DNA of 64,000 nt from Gaiellasilicea sp963811885 (GTDB lineage: Bacteria; Actinomycetota; Thermoleophilia; Gaiellales; Gaiellaceae). The position numbers and the translations under genes were made by a program. The DNA lies in NCBI GenBank assembly GCA_963811885.1, contig CAWETB010000012.1:248001-312000 (forward strand), in the 5' to 3' direction. This document shows positions 10,627-20,544 of this stretch, piece after piece (positions within the stretch are counted from its first letter, which is position 1; each line of letters begins with the position of its first letter). A model generated the notes under the pieces. That model did not search any database. It saw only the letters and a program-made list of their open reading frames with translations, and was not told the DNA's origin.

Positions 10627-11376
10627 ATGCTCCTGGCCGTCGACGTCGGCAACACGCAGACGGTGCTCGGCCTGTTCGAGGGCGAGCGGCTGGCCGACAG
10701 CTTCCGGCTCGCGACCGACCGCAGCCGCACCGGCGACGAGCTCGGCGTCACGCTCGGCTCGCTCTTCGAGCTCGAGGAGGTCGACGGGATCTGCCTCTCG
10801 ACCACGGTGCCGGCGCTGCAGCGCGAGTGGGAGCGCGTCGCCGAGCGCTGGGCCGAGGCGCCGCTGCTGACCGTCGGGCCGGGCGTCAAGACAGGGATCC
10901 CGATCCGCTACGACGATCCCCGCGAGGTCGGGCCCGACCGGATCGTGAACGCGGTCGCGGCGAGCGAGCGCTACGGGGCGCCGTGCATCGTCGTCGACTT
11001 CGGCACGTCGACCAACTTCGACATCGTCTCGCCGGACGGCGAGTACGTCGGCGGCGTGCTCGCGCCGGGCATCGAGGTCTCGATGGACGCCCTCTTCGCG
11101 CGGGCGGCGCGGCTCGTCAAGGTCGACTTCTCCGCGCCGGCGACCGTGATCGGGAAGACGACGGTCGGCGGGCTCCAGTCCGGGCTGGTCTACGGCTTCG
11201 CGGGCCAGGTGGACGGGATCGTCGGCCGGATCCGGGACGAGCTCGGTGTCGACGCGCAGACCGTGGCGACGGGCGGCCTCGCCGATCTGATCGCGCCGCA
11301 CGCCCGGACGCTCGACCGGATCGACCCGCACCTGACGCTCGAGGGGCTGCGGATCGTCTGGTCGCGGAATCAGTAG
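10627..11376 (+). CDS. coaX: Type III pantothenate kinase
   Basis: CoaX phosphorylates pantothenate, the first step of coenzyme A synthesis, in the ASKHA fold. The phosphate-1 loop LLAVDVGNTQTVLGLF, the GPDRIVNAVAASERYG motif, VVDFGTSTNFDIVSPDGEYV and GGVLAPGIEVSMDALFARAA are all family signatures, with the catalytic Asp in GPDR. At 249 residues it is complete and in frame. It starts seven bases after DUF2469 and converges on dus. Confidence 0.95.
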   Translation: MLLAVDVGNTQTVLGLFEGERLADSFRLATDRSRTGDELGVTLGSLFELEEVDGICLSTTVPALQREWERVAERWAEAPLLTVGPGVKTGIPIRYDDPREVGPDRIVNAVAASERYGAPCIVVDFGTSTNFDIVSPDGEYVGGVLAPGIEVSMDALFARAARLVKVDFSAPATVIGKTTVGGLQSGLVYGFAGQVDGIVGRIRDELGVDAQTVATGGLADLIAPHARTLDRIDPHLTLEGLRIVWSRNQ

Positions 11377-11379
11377 GGC

Positions 11380-12440
11380 CTAGCCGCCGCCGTAGATCGA
11401 GATCGGCAGGTCGAGCTGGACCTCGTCGCCCGAGGGCAGCTCTGCCTCCAGCTCCTCGATCAGCGGGAGCGCGCCCGGCGCGGCGGCGATCAGCAGCCGC
11501 TCGACCGTCCTCGGTCGAGTCGAGCACGACGAGCTCCTGCTTGAACGGCCGCGGGAAACGCCCCCGCCCGAGATACCAGCCGTAGAACTTCTTCAGGAAG
11601 CCGGACGCGCGCCGCTCGCCCAGCTCGCGGACGGTCTCGCGGATGAAGAGGACGAGCTCGGCGACGACCTCCTCGCGGGTCGGCTCGCCGCCCTCGCCGT
11701 CGACGATCTCGCGGAGCGCCCACGGGTTGCCCTGGGCGCCGCGGCCGACCATGACCGCGGCCGCGCCGGTGGTCGCGAGCACGGCCTGCGCCTTCGCGCG
11801 CGAGGTGACGTCGCCGGAGGCGATCACGGGCACGTCGACGAGCGAGACGAGCTCCGCGGTGAGCGAGTGGTCGGCGGTGCCGGTGTACATCTGCTGCGCC
11901 GAGCGCGGATGGAGCGTCAGCGTCGCGGCGCCGGCGTCGACGAGCTGCGGGCCGACCTCGAGGCACGTGCGCGCGCCGTCGCGCAGCCCGCGGCGCATCT
12001 TCACGCTGACCGGCACGTCGACCGCGTTCGCCACCGCCTCCACGATCGCCGCGGCACGTGCGGGCTCGTCGAGCAGCGTCGCGCCGGCGCCGGTCTTCGT
12101 CACCTTGCGGACGGGGCAGCCGAAGTTGATGTCGACGAGGTCGGCGCCGGCGGCCTCGACCATTCGCGCCGCATCGGCCATCGTCCGCGGCTCCGAGCCG
12201 AAGATCTGGATCGCGAGCGGGTGCTCGTCGGACGGCGACCCGGAGGTAGCCGAGCGTCTTCTCGTTCCGGTGCTCGATCCCGGCGCAGCTGACCATCTCC
12301 GAGCAGACGAGCCCGGCGCCGAAACGGCGTCCCTGGCGGCGAAACGCCTGCACGCTGACGCCCGCCATCGGCGCCAGGACGAGCCGCGTGGGGATCTCCA
12401 CGTCGCGGATGTGCCAGCTTTCGCGCAGGTCGACTTTCAC
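11380..12440 (-). CDS. dus: tRNA-dihydrouridine synthase, two frameshifts
   Basis: A flavoenzyme that reduces uridines in the tRNA D-loop. RLVLAPMAGVSVQAFRR is the N-terminal TIM-barrel signature and NFGCPVRKVTKTGAGA holds the active-site Cys. LTLHPRSAQQMYTGTADHS, VIASGDVTS and VMVGRGAQGNPW complete the FMN site. Single extra bases lie near 12233 (between LGYLRV and SDEHPLAIQIFG) and near 11510, which moves the last 45 residues (ending LDLPISIYGGG) out of frame. The length fits two extra bases. I chose the GTG at 12440 because family members begin a few residues before the barrel motif. It is closest to the DusB type. Confidence 0.88.
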
Positions 12441-12449
12441 GGTTTGTTG

Positions 12450-12455
12450 ATGGTA
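12450..12455 (-). promoter_or_regulatory. Putative -10 element for dus
   Basis: On the minus strand TACCAT lies nine bases upstream of the GTG at 12440. It sits beside the divergent greA promoter, so the two polymerases would bind overlapping DNA. No convincing -35 is visible. Confidence 0.35.
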
Positions 12456-12465
12456 CTCACAGGTA

Positions 12466-12494
12466 TTGACCCCACCCGGTCGTGCCGCTACCAT
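12466..12494 (+). promoter_or_regulatory. Promoter of greA (-35 TTGACC, 17-base spacer, -10 TACCAT)
   Basis: TTGACC at 12466-12471 and TACCAT at 12489-12494 are separated by exactly 17 bases, a near-consensus housekeeping sigma site. Transcription would begin near 12501, leaving a leader of about 45 bases that carries the greA Shine-Dalgarno sequence. It is among the strongest promoters visible in the window. Confidence 0.7.
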
Positions 12495-12544
12495 TCCGGC
12501 CCGCGTCGGCGCGTTACCGCCGGCTTTTGTCTTAGGGAGGCACG

Positions 12545-13018
12545 TTGAAGGAAGTCATTCTCACGCCTGAGGGCTACGAGAAACTGAAGCAGGAGATCGA
12601 GACGCTCTCGACCGAGAAGCGCCGCGAGGTCGCGGACCGGATCCGCGTCGCGCGCGAGTTCGGGGACATCTCCGAGAACGCCGAGTACGACGACGCCAAG
12701 AACGAGCAGGCGATGCTCGAGCACAAGATCGCCCAGCTCGAGGAGCGCCTCTCGAACGCGCGCGTGATCCAGAAGCGCGACGTCGACCTGAGCGTCGTCT
12801 CGATCGGCGCCAAGGTCAAGCTCCGCGACGTCGACGCCAAGCGCACGGACGAGTACTTCATCGTCGGCTCCGCCGAGGCGAATCCCGCCGAGCTCAAGCT
12901 CTCGAACGAGTCGCCGGTCGGCAAGGCGATCATCGGCAAGAAGAAGGGCGAGACCGTCGAGGTGGCGACACCGCGCGGCTCGCTGAAGTACAAGATCATC
13001 GACATCGCGGCCGCGTAG
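12545..13018 (+). CDS. greA: Transcription elongation factor GreA
   Basis: GreA rescues backtracked RNA polymerase by stimulating transcript cleavage through its secondary channel. The N-terminal coiled coil carries the conserved tip FGDISENAEYDDAKNEQA with acidic residues that reach the active site. The C-terminal FKBP-like domain includes SIGAKVKLRD and ESPVGKAIIGKKKGETVEV. At 157 residues it has the standard length. The TTG start is supported by an AGGGAGG ribosome-binding site 6-7 bases upstream. Confidence 0.96.
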   Translation: MKEVILTPEGYEKLKQEIETLSTEKRREVADRIRVAREFGDISENAEYDDAKNEQAMLEHKIAQLEERLSNARVIQKRDVDLSVVSIGAKVKLRDVDAKRTDEYFIVGSAEANPAELKLSNESPVGKAIIGKKKGETVEVATPRGSLKYKIIDIAAA

Positions 13019-13181
13019 CGCGCACCGGCCGGGTCGCCTCCGGGCGGCGGAGCCGCCTCCGGCGACGCCTCGCTCGTTGACGCCCTCGGCTCTCCGGGTC
13101 TGTGCTCACGCACTATCCCCTCCGGCCGAGTGTCCTCAACGAAGCGCCGGAGCACGCTACGCACCGTTCCGAGGGCCGAAC

Positions 13182-13187
13182 TAGAGT
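13182..13187 (+). promoter_or_regulatory. -10 element of a probable leaderless lysS transcript
   Basis: TAGAGT ends six bases before the lysS ATG at 13194. The 175 bases between greA and lysS otherwise hold GC-rich self-complementary sequence (around CGGGCGGCGGAGCCGCCTCC) but no clear terminator with a T-tract. Confidence 0.5.
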
Positions 13188-13193
13188 CGTCAG

Positions 13194-14551
13194 ATGAATC
13201 CGATGCTGCCGAAGCGCTTCCCCGACCGGGACGAGATCACCGCAGTCCGTGAGGTCGCGGAGGGGGTCGAGCCCGGCACGACCGACGACTCGAAGACGTT
13301 CCGGCTCGCCGGCCGCGTGCTGGCGCGGCGCGAGATGGGGAAGATCACGTTCCTCGACCTCGTCGACCGCAGCGGCCGGATCCAGCTGCTCGCCGGGAAG
13401 GTCGACGTCGATCTCGGCGACATCGTCGGCGTCAGCGGCCATCCGGCGAAGTCGCGCCGGGGCGAGCCCTCGCTGCAGGTCGTCGAGTTCGAGCTGCTGG
13501 CGAAGAACCGGGCGCCGCTGCCGGACACCTTCCACGGGCTCACCGACGTCGAGCAGCGCTACCGCAAGCGCTACCTCGACCTGCTGATGAACGAGGAGAC
13601 GCGCGCCGACTTCCTCACCCGCAGCCGCGTCGTCGCGTCGATCAGGCGCCACCTCGACGCCGACGGCTTCGTCGAGGTCGAGACGCCGGTGCTGCAGCCG
13701 CGCTACGGCGGCGCCTTCGCCGAGCCGTTCGTCACCCACTGGAACTACCTCGAGCAGGACTTCTATCTCCGGATCGCGACCGAGCTCTACCTGAAGCGGT
13801 TGATCGTCGGCGGGCTCGAGCGCGTCTACGAGATCGGCAAGGACTTCCGCAACGAGGGGATCTCGTACAAGCACTCGAACGAGTTCACGATGCTCGAGTG
13901 GTACGAGGCGTACGCCGACTACAACGACACGATGGCGCGGATGGAACAGCTCGTCGAGGCGGTCGCGCTGGAGGTGACCGGAACGACGGCGACGACGTTT
14001 CGCGGCCACGAGCTCGACCTGAAGGCGCCCTGGCGCCGGCTCCGCTTCACCGATGCGCTGGCGGAGCACGAGCCTCTGGATCCGCGACGAGGCCGAGCTG
14101 CGCGCGGCGCTGACCGAGCGCGGGGTCGACACGAACGCCGACAAGGACTGGGCGCAGCTCGTCGACCACGCGTTCAGCTTCTACGTCGAGCCGACCCTGA
14201 CCCAGCCGACGATCATCCACGACTACCCGATCGAGATCTCGCCCTTTGCGCGCACGACCGACGGCGATCCAGACGCTGACCGAGCGGTTCGAGTACTTCG
14301 CCGGCGGGATGGAGCTCGGCAACGCGTTCTCCGAGATCAACGACTCCGAGGAGCAGCAGGAGCGCTTCCGCCGCCAGTCGGAGCTCGTCGGCGGCGAGCA
14401 GGAGGATCCGGACTACGTCGAGGCGCTCTCGTACGGGATGCCGCCGACCGGCGGGCTCGGCCTCGGGATCGACCGCCTGGCGATGCTCCTGACCGGGCGG
14501 GAGACGATCCGCGACGTGATCCTGTTCCCGGCCCTGAAGGAACGTTCCTAA
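13194..14551 (+). CDS. lysS: Lysyl-tRNA synthetase (class II), two frameshifts
   Basis: It charges tRNA-Lys. The OB-fold anticodon domain (GRVLARREMGKITFLDLVDR) is followed by the class II catalytic core: VETPVLQPRYGGAFAEPFVT (motif 1 region), FRNEGISYKHSNEFTMLEWY (motif 2) and GGLGLGIDRLAMLLTG (motif 3). Single extra bases interrupt it near 14072 (GAGCCTCTGG for GAGCTCTGG, before LWIRDEAELR) and near 14265 (before LTERFEYFAGGMELGNAFSE). Length fits two extra bases. The gene starts at ATG 13194, six bases after a TAGAGT box and without a Shine-Dalgarno sequence. Confidence 0.93.
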
Positions 14552-14555
14552 GGGG

Positions 14556-15453
14556 ATGTCCCTCCGCGCTCGGCTCTCCGGGCCGTCCGGACCTCTGCTC
14601 GGCGCCGCGGTCGGGCTCCTCATCGCAGTCGCCGTCACGCTCCTCCAGGACTCGGTCTACCGGGCCGACGCGTCGATCCTGCTCGTCCGCCAGGGCCAGC
14701 CGCCGGGGAGCGACCCGCGCCTCGCCCGGGCGGCGGACGCCGCGGCCGAGCTGTTCGACGAGCCGCGCGGTTGCAGAGTCGGCGATCCGGAACCTCGGCC
14801 TCGACGAGACGCCGCAGGAGCTGCTCGACCGGCTCGACGTCCACGCGCCGAAAGACAGCTCGCTCGTGCGGATCGAGGTCGAGGCGCCGAGCCCGGAGCA
14901 GGCGCGGCGGGCCGCCCAGGAGGTGGCCGAGGTGGCGACGGTGCGCTTCAACGACCGCTTCGCCCCGCAGACGACCGCATCGGTGTGGGAGCCCGCGAGC
15001 GCCGACGAGCAGCGCGTGTCGCCGCAGCCCGCCAGGAACCTCGCGCTCGGGCTCCTGATCGGGGCGCTCGTCGGCCTCGCGTTCGTGCTCGTCGACCTCT
15101 TCCGCGGGGAGCGTCCGCCACGGCCCGTCACGCGCACGAAGAAGGCCGCGCCGGCGCCGCGCACAGAGGCCCCGCCGTCATCCGGGCCGGCCGCGCCTGC
15201 GCAGACCCACCCGGCACCGGCAGAGCCGCCGCCGACCGGCCCCTTCACCCTGCCGGCTTTCGGCGAGTGGACCGTTCGCGACGTCGAGCGGCTGCTGGCC
15301 GAGCAGGGCGACGCCTTCCCCGAGCAGCGCGAGGAGCTGGAGCTGTATCTCGACACGTTCCGCAGCGTCGCCGGCCCGGACGGCCGCCTCCCGGGCGACG
15401 TCGACCTCGTGCTCGAGGACGTCTTCGCGGACCTGATCGAGCGCGCGCGCTAG
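14556..15453 (+). CDS. Wzz-like/chain-length-determinant type membrane protein, one frameshift
   Basis: The layout is that of polysaccharide co-polymerases. An N-terminal membrane helix (LLGAAVGLLIAVAVTLL) leads into YRADASILLVRQGQP, a periplasmic region with DVHAPKDSSLVRIEVEAPSP follows, and a second membrane helix (LALGLLIGALVGLAFVLVDL) closes the Wzz-like part. A proline/alanine-rich linker and a 70-residue acidic helical domain follow. No tyrosine kinase domain is fused. One extra base near 14770 splits the frame. It starts five bases after lysS. No polysaccharide genes are nearby, so its role is uncertain. Confidence 0.6.
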
Positions 15454-15497
15454 CGGCCCACCCGGGTGGGATTCTGGGTCGCGCGGGGTGCGTCCGT

Positions 15498-15503
15498 TAC
15501 GAT
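15498..15503 (+). promoter_or_regulatory. Possible -10 element for clpC
   Basis: TACGAT lies about 73 bases upstream of the clpC TTG. No strong -35 hexamer is visible at the proper distance, and no CtsR or HrcA operator (such as a CIRCE repeat) is seen between here and the start. Confidence 0.3.
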
Positions 15504-15575
15504 GGGGGCAGACCTTCGACCCGGAGGGTTGATGAGCTTCCCTCCGGAACCACTGTCGGAAGGAGGGTCGAGAGG

Positions 15576-18113
15576 TTGTTCGAGCGATTCACAGAACGGG
15601 CTCGCCAGGTCGTCGTCCTCGCCCAGGACGAGGCCCGCGCCCTCAAGCACAACTACATCGGCACGGAGCACATTCTCTTGGGACTGTTGCGCGAAGAGGA
15701 GGGGCTTGCGGCGCGGGTGCTCGAGTCGCTCGACATCACCGTGGAAGAGGTGCGCGCGCAGGTCGCACGCATCGTCGGCCAGGGTGACGAGGTGACGACG
15801 GGCCAGATCCCGTTCACGCCGCGGGCGAAAAAGGTTCTCGAGCTGGCGCTCCGCGAGGCGCTCTCGCTCGGCCACAACTACATCGGCACCGAGCACATCC
15901 TGCTCGGGCTCGTGCGCGAGAACGAGGGGGTCGCCGCCCGGATCCTGCTCGACTTCGACGCCGACGCCGAGAAGATCCGCAACGAGATCATCCGCATGCT
16001 CTCCGGCCCCGGCCGGCGCCAGCAGGGCTCCGGCGGCGGTTCCGGCGAGAAGGCGAAGAGCTCCAAGCTGCTCGACCAGTTCGGGCGCAACCTGACCAAG
16101 GCCGCCACCGACGGGAAGCTCGACCCGGTGGTCGGGCGCCAGACCGAGATCGAGCGCGTGATGCAGATCCTCTCGCGCCGCCAGAAGAACAACCCGGTGC
16201 TGATCGGCGAGCCGGGCGTCGGCAAGACCGCCGTCGTCGAGGGCCTCGCCAACCGCATCTCCACCAACCAGGTGCCCGAGCTGCTGAAGAACAAGCAGAT
16301 CTACACGCTCGACCTGGCCGCCCTCGTCGCGGGCTCGAAGTACCGCGGTGAGTTCGAGGAGCGGCTGAAGAAGGTGATGAAGGAGATCATGCAGCGGGGC
16401 GACATCATCCTCTTCATCGACGAGCTCCATAACCTCGTCGGGGCCGGTGCGGCCGAGGGCGCGATCGACGCGGCCTCGATCCTGAAGCCGGCGCTCGCGC
16501 GTGGCGAGCTGCAGACGATCGGCGCGACCACCCTGGACGAGTACCGCAAGTACCTCGAGCGCGACGCTGCGCTCGAGCGGCGCTTCCAGCAGGTTCGCGT
16601 CGAGGAGCCGACGATCGACGACACCGTGCAGATCCTGCGCGGCCTGCGCGACCGCTACGAGGCGCACCACCGCTGCCAGATCTCCGACGACGCGCTCCGC
16701 GCCGCCGCCGTGCTGGCCGACCGCTACATCCAGGACCGGCACCTGCCGGACAAGGCGATCGACCTGATCGACGAGGCCGGCTCGCGCCTCCGGATCAAGA
16801 CGATGACGGCGCCGCCGCGCTACCGCGAGCTCGAGGACGAGATCGAGCGGGTGCGCACCGACAAGGAGAACGCGATCGAGGCGCAGGAGTTCGAGAAGGC
16901 CGCGTCGCTGCGCGACAAGGAGCGCAAGCTGACGCAGAAGAAGAAGGAGCTGGAGGAGAACTGGCGCTCCGAGGAGTCGGAGGAGCAGCCCGAGGTCGGC
17001 GAGGACGAGATCGCGGACATCGTCTCGATGTGGACGGGGATCCCGGTCTTCAAGCTGACCGAGGCCGAGTCGCAGAAGCTGATCCGGATGGAGGACGAGC
17101 TGCACAAGCGCGTGATCGGCCAGCACCAGGCGATCGTGGCGGCCTCCAAGGCGATCCGCCGCGCCCGCGCGGGGATCAAGGATCCGAAGCGGCCGACCGG
17201 CTCGTTCATCTTCCTCGGCCCGTCCGGCGTCGGCAAGACGGAGCTCGCGCGCACGCTCGCCGAGTTCCTCTTCGGCGACGAGGACGCGATGATCCAGGTC
17301 GACATGTCGGAGTACATGGAGAAGCACTCCGTGTCCCGGCTCGTCGGCTCGCCGCCCGGCTACGTCGGCTACGACGAGGGCGGCCAGCTGACCGAAGCGG
17401 TCCGCCGCAAGCCGTACTCGGTGCTCCTGCTCGACGAGATCGAGAAGGCCCACCCGGACGTCTTCAACATCCTGCTCCAGATCCTGGAGGAGGGGAAGCT
17501 GACGGACTCGCAGGGCCGCAAGGTCGACTTCCGCAACGCGATCGTGATCATGACGTCGAACATCGGCGCCGGTCAGATCGCGAAGAACCAGACCCTCGGC
17601 TTCTCGATCGGCGACGAGCACGGCCTCAGCTACGACGAGATGAAGGGCCGCGTCACCGGCGAGCTGAAGAAGGTCTTCCGGCCCGAGCTGCTGAACCGGA
17701 TCGACGAGATCATCGTCTTCCACAAGCTCGAGAAGGAGGAGATCCTCACGATCGTCGACCTGCAGCTGAAGCGGCTGCGGGAGCAGATGGCGACGTACGA
17801 GGTCGCGATCGAGCTGACCGACGCGGCGAAGGAGGTGCTCGTCGAGCAGGGCTTCGACCCGGCGATGGGCGCCCGGCCGCTGCGCCGCGCGATCCAGCGC
17901 TTCATCGAGGATCCGCTCGCCGACTTCGTGCTCGGCCGCGAGCTCAATCCCGGCTCGACGATCCTGGTCGACAAGAAGGAGGACCTCACCGGCGAGGAGG
18001 GCGAGTCGCTCGTCGACATCAAGATCGTCGAGGGCGAGCCGCGGGCGGAGAAGGTGACCGTCCCACCGGACGAGCCTGCCGAGCCCGAAGAGGCTCCGGT
18101 CGAAGAGGAGTAA
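15576..18113 (+). CDS. clpC: ATP-dependent Clp protease ATP-binding subunit ClpC
   Basis: ClpC unfolds substrates and feeds them to ClpP. The N-terminal double Clp repeat is clear, as two copies of the HNYIGTEHILLGL motif. The first AAA+ domain has Walker A GEPGVGKT (about residue 210). A UVR-type coiled coil (AQEFEKAASLRDKERKL) follows, and the second AAA+ domain has GPSGVGKT (about 547). The IGF-like tripeptide region for ClpP docking lies at LGFS in KNQTLGFSIGD. The 845-residue length is typical. I chose TTG at 15576 because AGGAGG sits nine bases upstream and LFERFTERARQVV is the standard N-terminus. Confidence 0.96.
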   Translation: MFERFTERARQVVVLAQDEARALKHNYIGTEHILLGLLREEEGLAARVLESLDITVEEVRAQVARIVGQGDEVTTGQIPFTPRAKKVLELALREALSLGHNYIGTEHILLGLVRENEGVAARILLDFDADAEKIRNEIIRMLSGPGRRQQGSGGGSGEKAKSSKLLDQFGRNLTKAATDGKLDPVVGRQTEIERVMQILSRRQKNNPVLIGEPGVGKTAVVEGLANRISTNQVPELLKNKQIYTLDLAALVAGSKYRGEFEERLKKVMKEIMQRGDIILFIDELHNLVGAGAAEGAIDAASILKPALARGELQTIGATTLDEYRKYLERDAALERRFQQVRVEEPTIDDTVQILRGLRDRYEAHHRCQISDDALRAAAVLADRYIQDRHLPDKAIDLIDEAGSRLRIKTMTAPPRYRELEDEIERVRTDKENAIEAQEFEKAASLRDKERKLTQKKKELEENWRSEESEEQPEVGEDEIADIVSMWTGIPVFKLTEAESQKLIRMEDELHKRVIGQHQAIVAASKAIRRARAGIKDPKRPTGSFIFLGPSGVGKTELARTLAEFLFGDEDAMIQVDMSEYMEKHSVSRLVGSPPGYVGYDEGGQLTEAVRRKPYSVLLLDEIEKAHPDVFNILLQILEEGKLTDSQGRKVDFRNAIVIMTSNIGAGQIAKNQTLGFSIGDEHGLSYDEMKGRVTGELKKVFRPELLNRIDEIIVFHKLEKEEILTIVDLQLKRLREQMATYEVAIELTDAAKEVLVEQGFDPAMGARPLRRAIQRFIEDPLADFVLGRELNPGSTILVDKKEDLTGEEGESLVDIKIVEGEPRAEKVTVPPDEPAEPEEAPVEEE

Positions 18114-18117
18114 GCCC

Positions 18118-18143
18118 GAGAGGCCGCCGCGAGGCGGCCTCTC
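18118..18143 (+). terminator. Terminator hairpin after clpC
   Basis: GAGAGGCCGCC pairs perfectly with GGCGGCCTCTC around a GCGA tetraloop, beginning five bases after the clpC stop. It is followed by TCGTT. The same core (GGCCGCC-GCGA-GGCGGCC) recurs in the terminator at 20378-20407. Confidence 0.8.
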
Positions 18144-18229
18144 TCGTTACCACTTGCACCTCGCCGCCGGGTGTGGTGTGCTCGCGGCGGCCCGTACGGG
18201 CCGCACGACACACAACAGAAGGGGGAGAG

Positions 18230-20355
18230 ATGTCCGGTTCACGCACGCGCGTGGTGCGTCTCGTCGCAGCGGCCGCAGCCGTCCTCGCCGCCGGCTTGCT
18301 GCCCGCCGGCGCGGGAAGCGCGAGCAGCGCGGCGCCCGCGATCGAGGCGCTGTCGACGCTGCCGCAGTACGTCTCGGGCGGCGACGTCCTCGTCGAGATC
18401 CGCCTCCACGACGACGCCGCAAGCCTGAAGCATCTCCGCATCGAGGCGAACGGCCGGGATGTGTCCGGGAGCTTCCGGACGATGCCCGACGGCTCGCTGC
18501 GCGGGCTCGTCGGCGGGCTCGCCCTGGGCGAGAACGAGATCGTCGCGCGCGCCAACGGCAACGGGAAGGGAACGCCGCCGGGCCGCTCCGCGACCCTCCG
18601 AGTCGTGAACCACCCCCTCAGCGGGCCGATGTTCTCGGGCCCGCAGCAGGAGCCGTTCTTCTGCGAGACCGTGCAGAACGGCCTCGGGCCGGCGCTCGAC
18701 GCCGACTGCTCCGCACCGACGCAGGTGCGCTACCAGTACCGGACGACCGCCGGCGCCTTCGCGGCGCTCGCCGACCCGACGGTGAAGCCGGCCGACCTCG
18801 CCCGCACGACGACGCTCGACGGCCGCACCGTCGACTACATCGTTCGGATCGAGAAGGGCGTGATCGACCGCGGCGTCTACGAGATCGCCGCCCTCTACGA
18901 TCCCGCCGCGCCGCCGAGCCCGTTCACGGACGAGCCCGGCTGGAACGAACGGCTCGTCTACACGTTCGGCGGCGGCTGCAACGTCGGCTACCACCAGGGC
19001 CAGGGGAACGGCGGCGTGCTCACCGACCTCTTCCTCGCCCGTGGCTACGCCGTCGCGTCGTCGTCCCTGAACGTCTACGACAACAACTGCAGCGAGGTGA
19101 TCTCGGCCGAGGTCGCGCTGATGGTGAAGGAGCACTTCGCCGAGACGTACGGGAAGCCGAGGTACACGATCGGCTTCGGCGGCTCGGGCGGCGCGATCCA
19201 GCAGCACCTGATCGGGAACAACTACCCGGGCATCCTCGACGGGATCATCCCGAGCGCGTCGTTCCAGGACTCGATCACGCTCGGAACCGTGCCGGACTGC
19301 CGGCTGCTCTCGCTGTACTTCGCCAGCCCGGCCGGCGTCGCTGCCGGCTGGACGGCCGCGCAGCGCGCCGCGGCCTCGGGCTTCGGCACCTTCAACTCGT
19401 GCCAGTTCTGGCACCTCGCCTTCGCCAGCCGCACGAACGCGCTCGAGGCCTGCCCCACCGCTGTGCCCGTTCGGCGCTGTACAACCCGGTGACGAATCCG
19501 GGCGGGATCAAGTGCACGAGCTTCGAGCAGATCGCGACGCAGCTCGGGCGCAACCCGGCGAACGGCTTCGCCTGGCGGCCGCTCGACAACATCGGCCTCC
19601 AGTACGGGCTCACCGCCGTCCAGAGCGGGGCGATCACACCGGAGCAGTTCGTCTCGCTGAACGAGAACGCCGGCGGCTTCGACTTGATCGGCCAGGTCGT
19701 GCCGCAGCGCGTCGCCGCCGATCCGATCGGGCTCGTACGCGGGTACGAGACCGGCCGCGTGAACACCGGCGGGCTCGGCCTGGCGTCGACGCCGATCATC
19801 GACGCCCGCACGTACACCGACTTCCCGGGAGACATCCACACGCGGATCCACTCGTTCGTGATGCGGGCGCGGCTCCAGGAGGCGAACGGCACGTTCGCGA
19901 ACCAGGTGATGCTGATCGCGGACGCGGCCGGGACGGCGGCGATGACGGTCGAGGCGCTCACGCAGATGGAGGCGTGGCTGGCCGCGATCGACGCGGACGA
20001 CGCGCCCGGCACGGCGGCGGAGCGCACGCTCCGCAACCGTCCGGTCGGCCTGACGGACGCGTGCTGGGCGGGCTCGACGAAGATCTCCGAGCCGTTCGGG
20101 CTCGGACTCGCAGGCGTGTGCGCGGGCCTCTACCCGATCTTCGCCGAGACTCGCATCGCGGCCGGCTCGCCCCTGGCGAGCGACGTCTTCAAGTGCCAGC
20201 TGAAGCCGATCGACTTCGGCGCCTACGGTGTGTCGTTCACGCCGGCGCAGCAGACGCGGCTCCAGGCGACGTTCCCGACGGGCGTCTGCGACTGGAGCAA
20301 GCCCGGCGTCGACGAGCGGCCGCCGCTCGGAACCTGGCTCGACTACGGCGGCTGA
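18230..20355 (+). CDS. Secreted DUF6351 family protein, one frameshift
   Basis: An exported protein of about 700 residues. A Sec signal peptide (RVVRLVAAAAAVLAAGLLPAG) ends near an Ala-rich cleavage site. The body matches the DUF6351 alpha/beta-hydrolase-like family: ERLVYTFGGGCNVGYHQG, IGFGGSGGAIQQHLIGNNYP (with a possible nucleophile in GGSGG), YNPVTNPGGIKCT and WRPLDNIGLQYGL. The frame changes near 19469 between CPTAVP and ALYNPVT; length fits one missing base or two extra. It is a single gene between two strong terminators, preceded by GGGGGAG about four bases before the ATG. The substrate is unknown; related proteins have been linked to ester or polyhydroxybutyrate hydrolysis. Confidence 0.75.
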
Positions 20356-20377
20356 GTCAGCGCAAGCACGTACGTCT

Positions 20378-20407
20378 GGGAGGGGCCGCCGCGAGGCGGC
20401 CCCTCCC
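20378..20407 (+). terminator. Terminator hairpin after the DUF6351 gene
   Basis: GGGAGGGGCCGCC pairs with GGCGGCCCCTCCC over 13 bp around a GCGA tetraloop, followed by GTTCT. It shares its inner stem and loop with the clpC terminator. Confidence 0.8.
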
Positions 20408-20532
20408 GTTCTAGCCTGCGAGCTTCTTCCGGGCTCCGGTGCGCGGGTCGACGCGGAGGAGTCGGTTCCCGGACAGGCGGAATCGTCACACCGTCGTCAC
20501 GAAGCCGAGACATCCCCGTCCGCCGCCGCGGC

Positions 20533-20538
20533 TAGCCT
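20533..20538 (+). promoter_or_regulatory. -10 element of a probable leaderless radA transcript
   Basis: TAGCCT ends six bases before the radA ATG at 20545, with no ribosome-binding site between. Confidence 0.5.
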
Positions 20539-20544
20539 CGCAGC

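Noticed and set aside
13019..13193. A small gene or ncRNA between greA and lysS
   Set aside because: The 175 bases are GC-rich with local self-complementarity but no conserved RNA pattern, and no reading frame with a start signal.
15450..17723. A 757-codon open frame on the minus strand opposite clpC
   Set aside because: Antisense of ClpC with no recognisable domain; GC-rich third positions suppress stops on the opposite strand.
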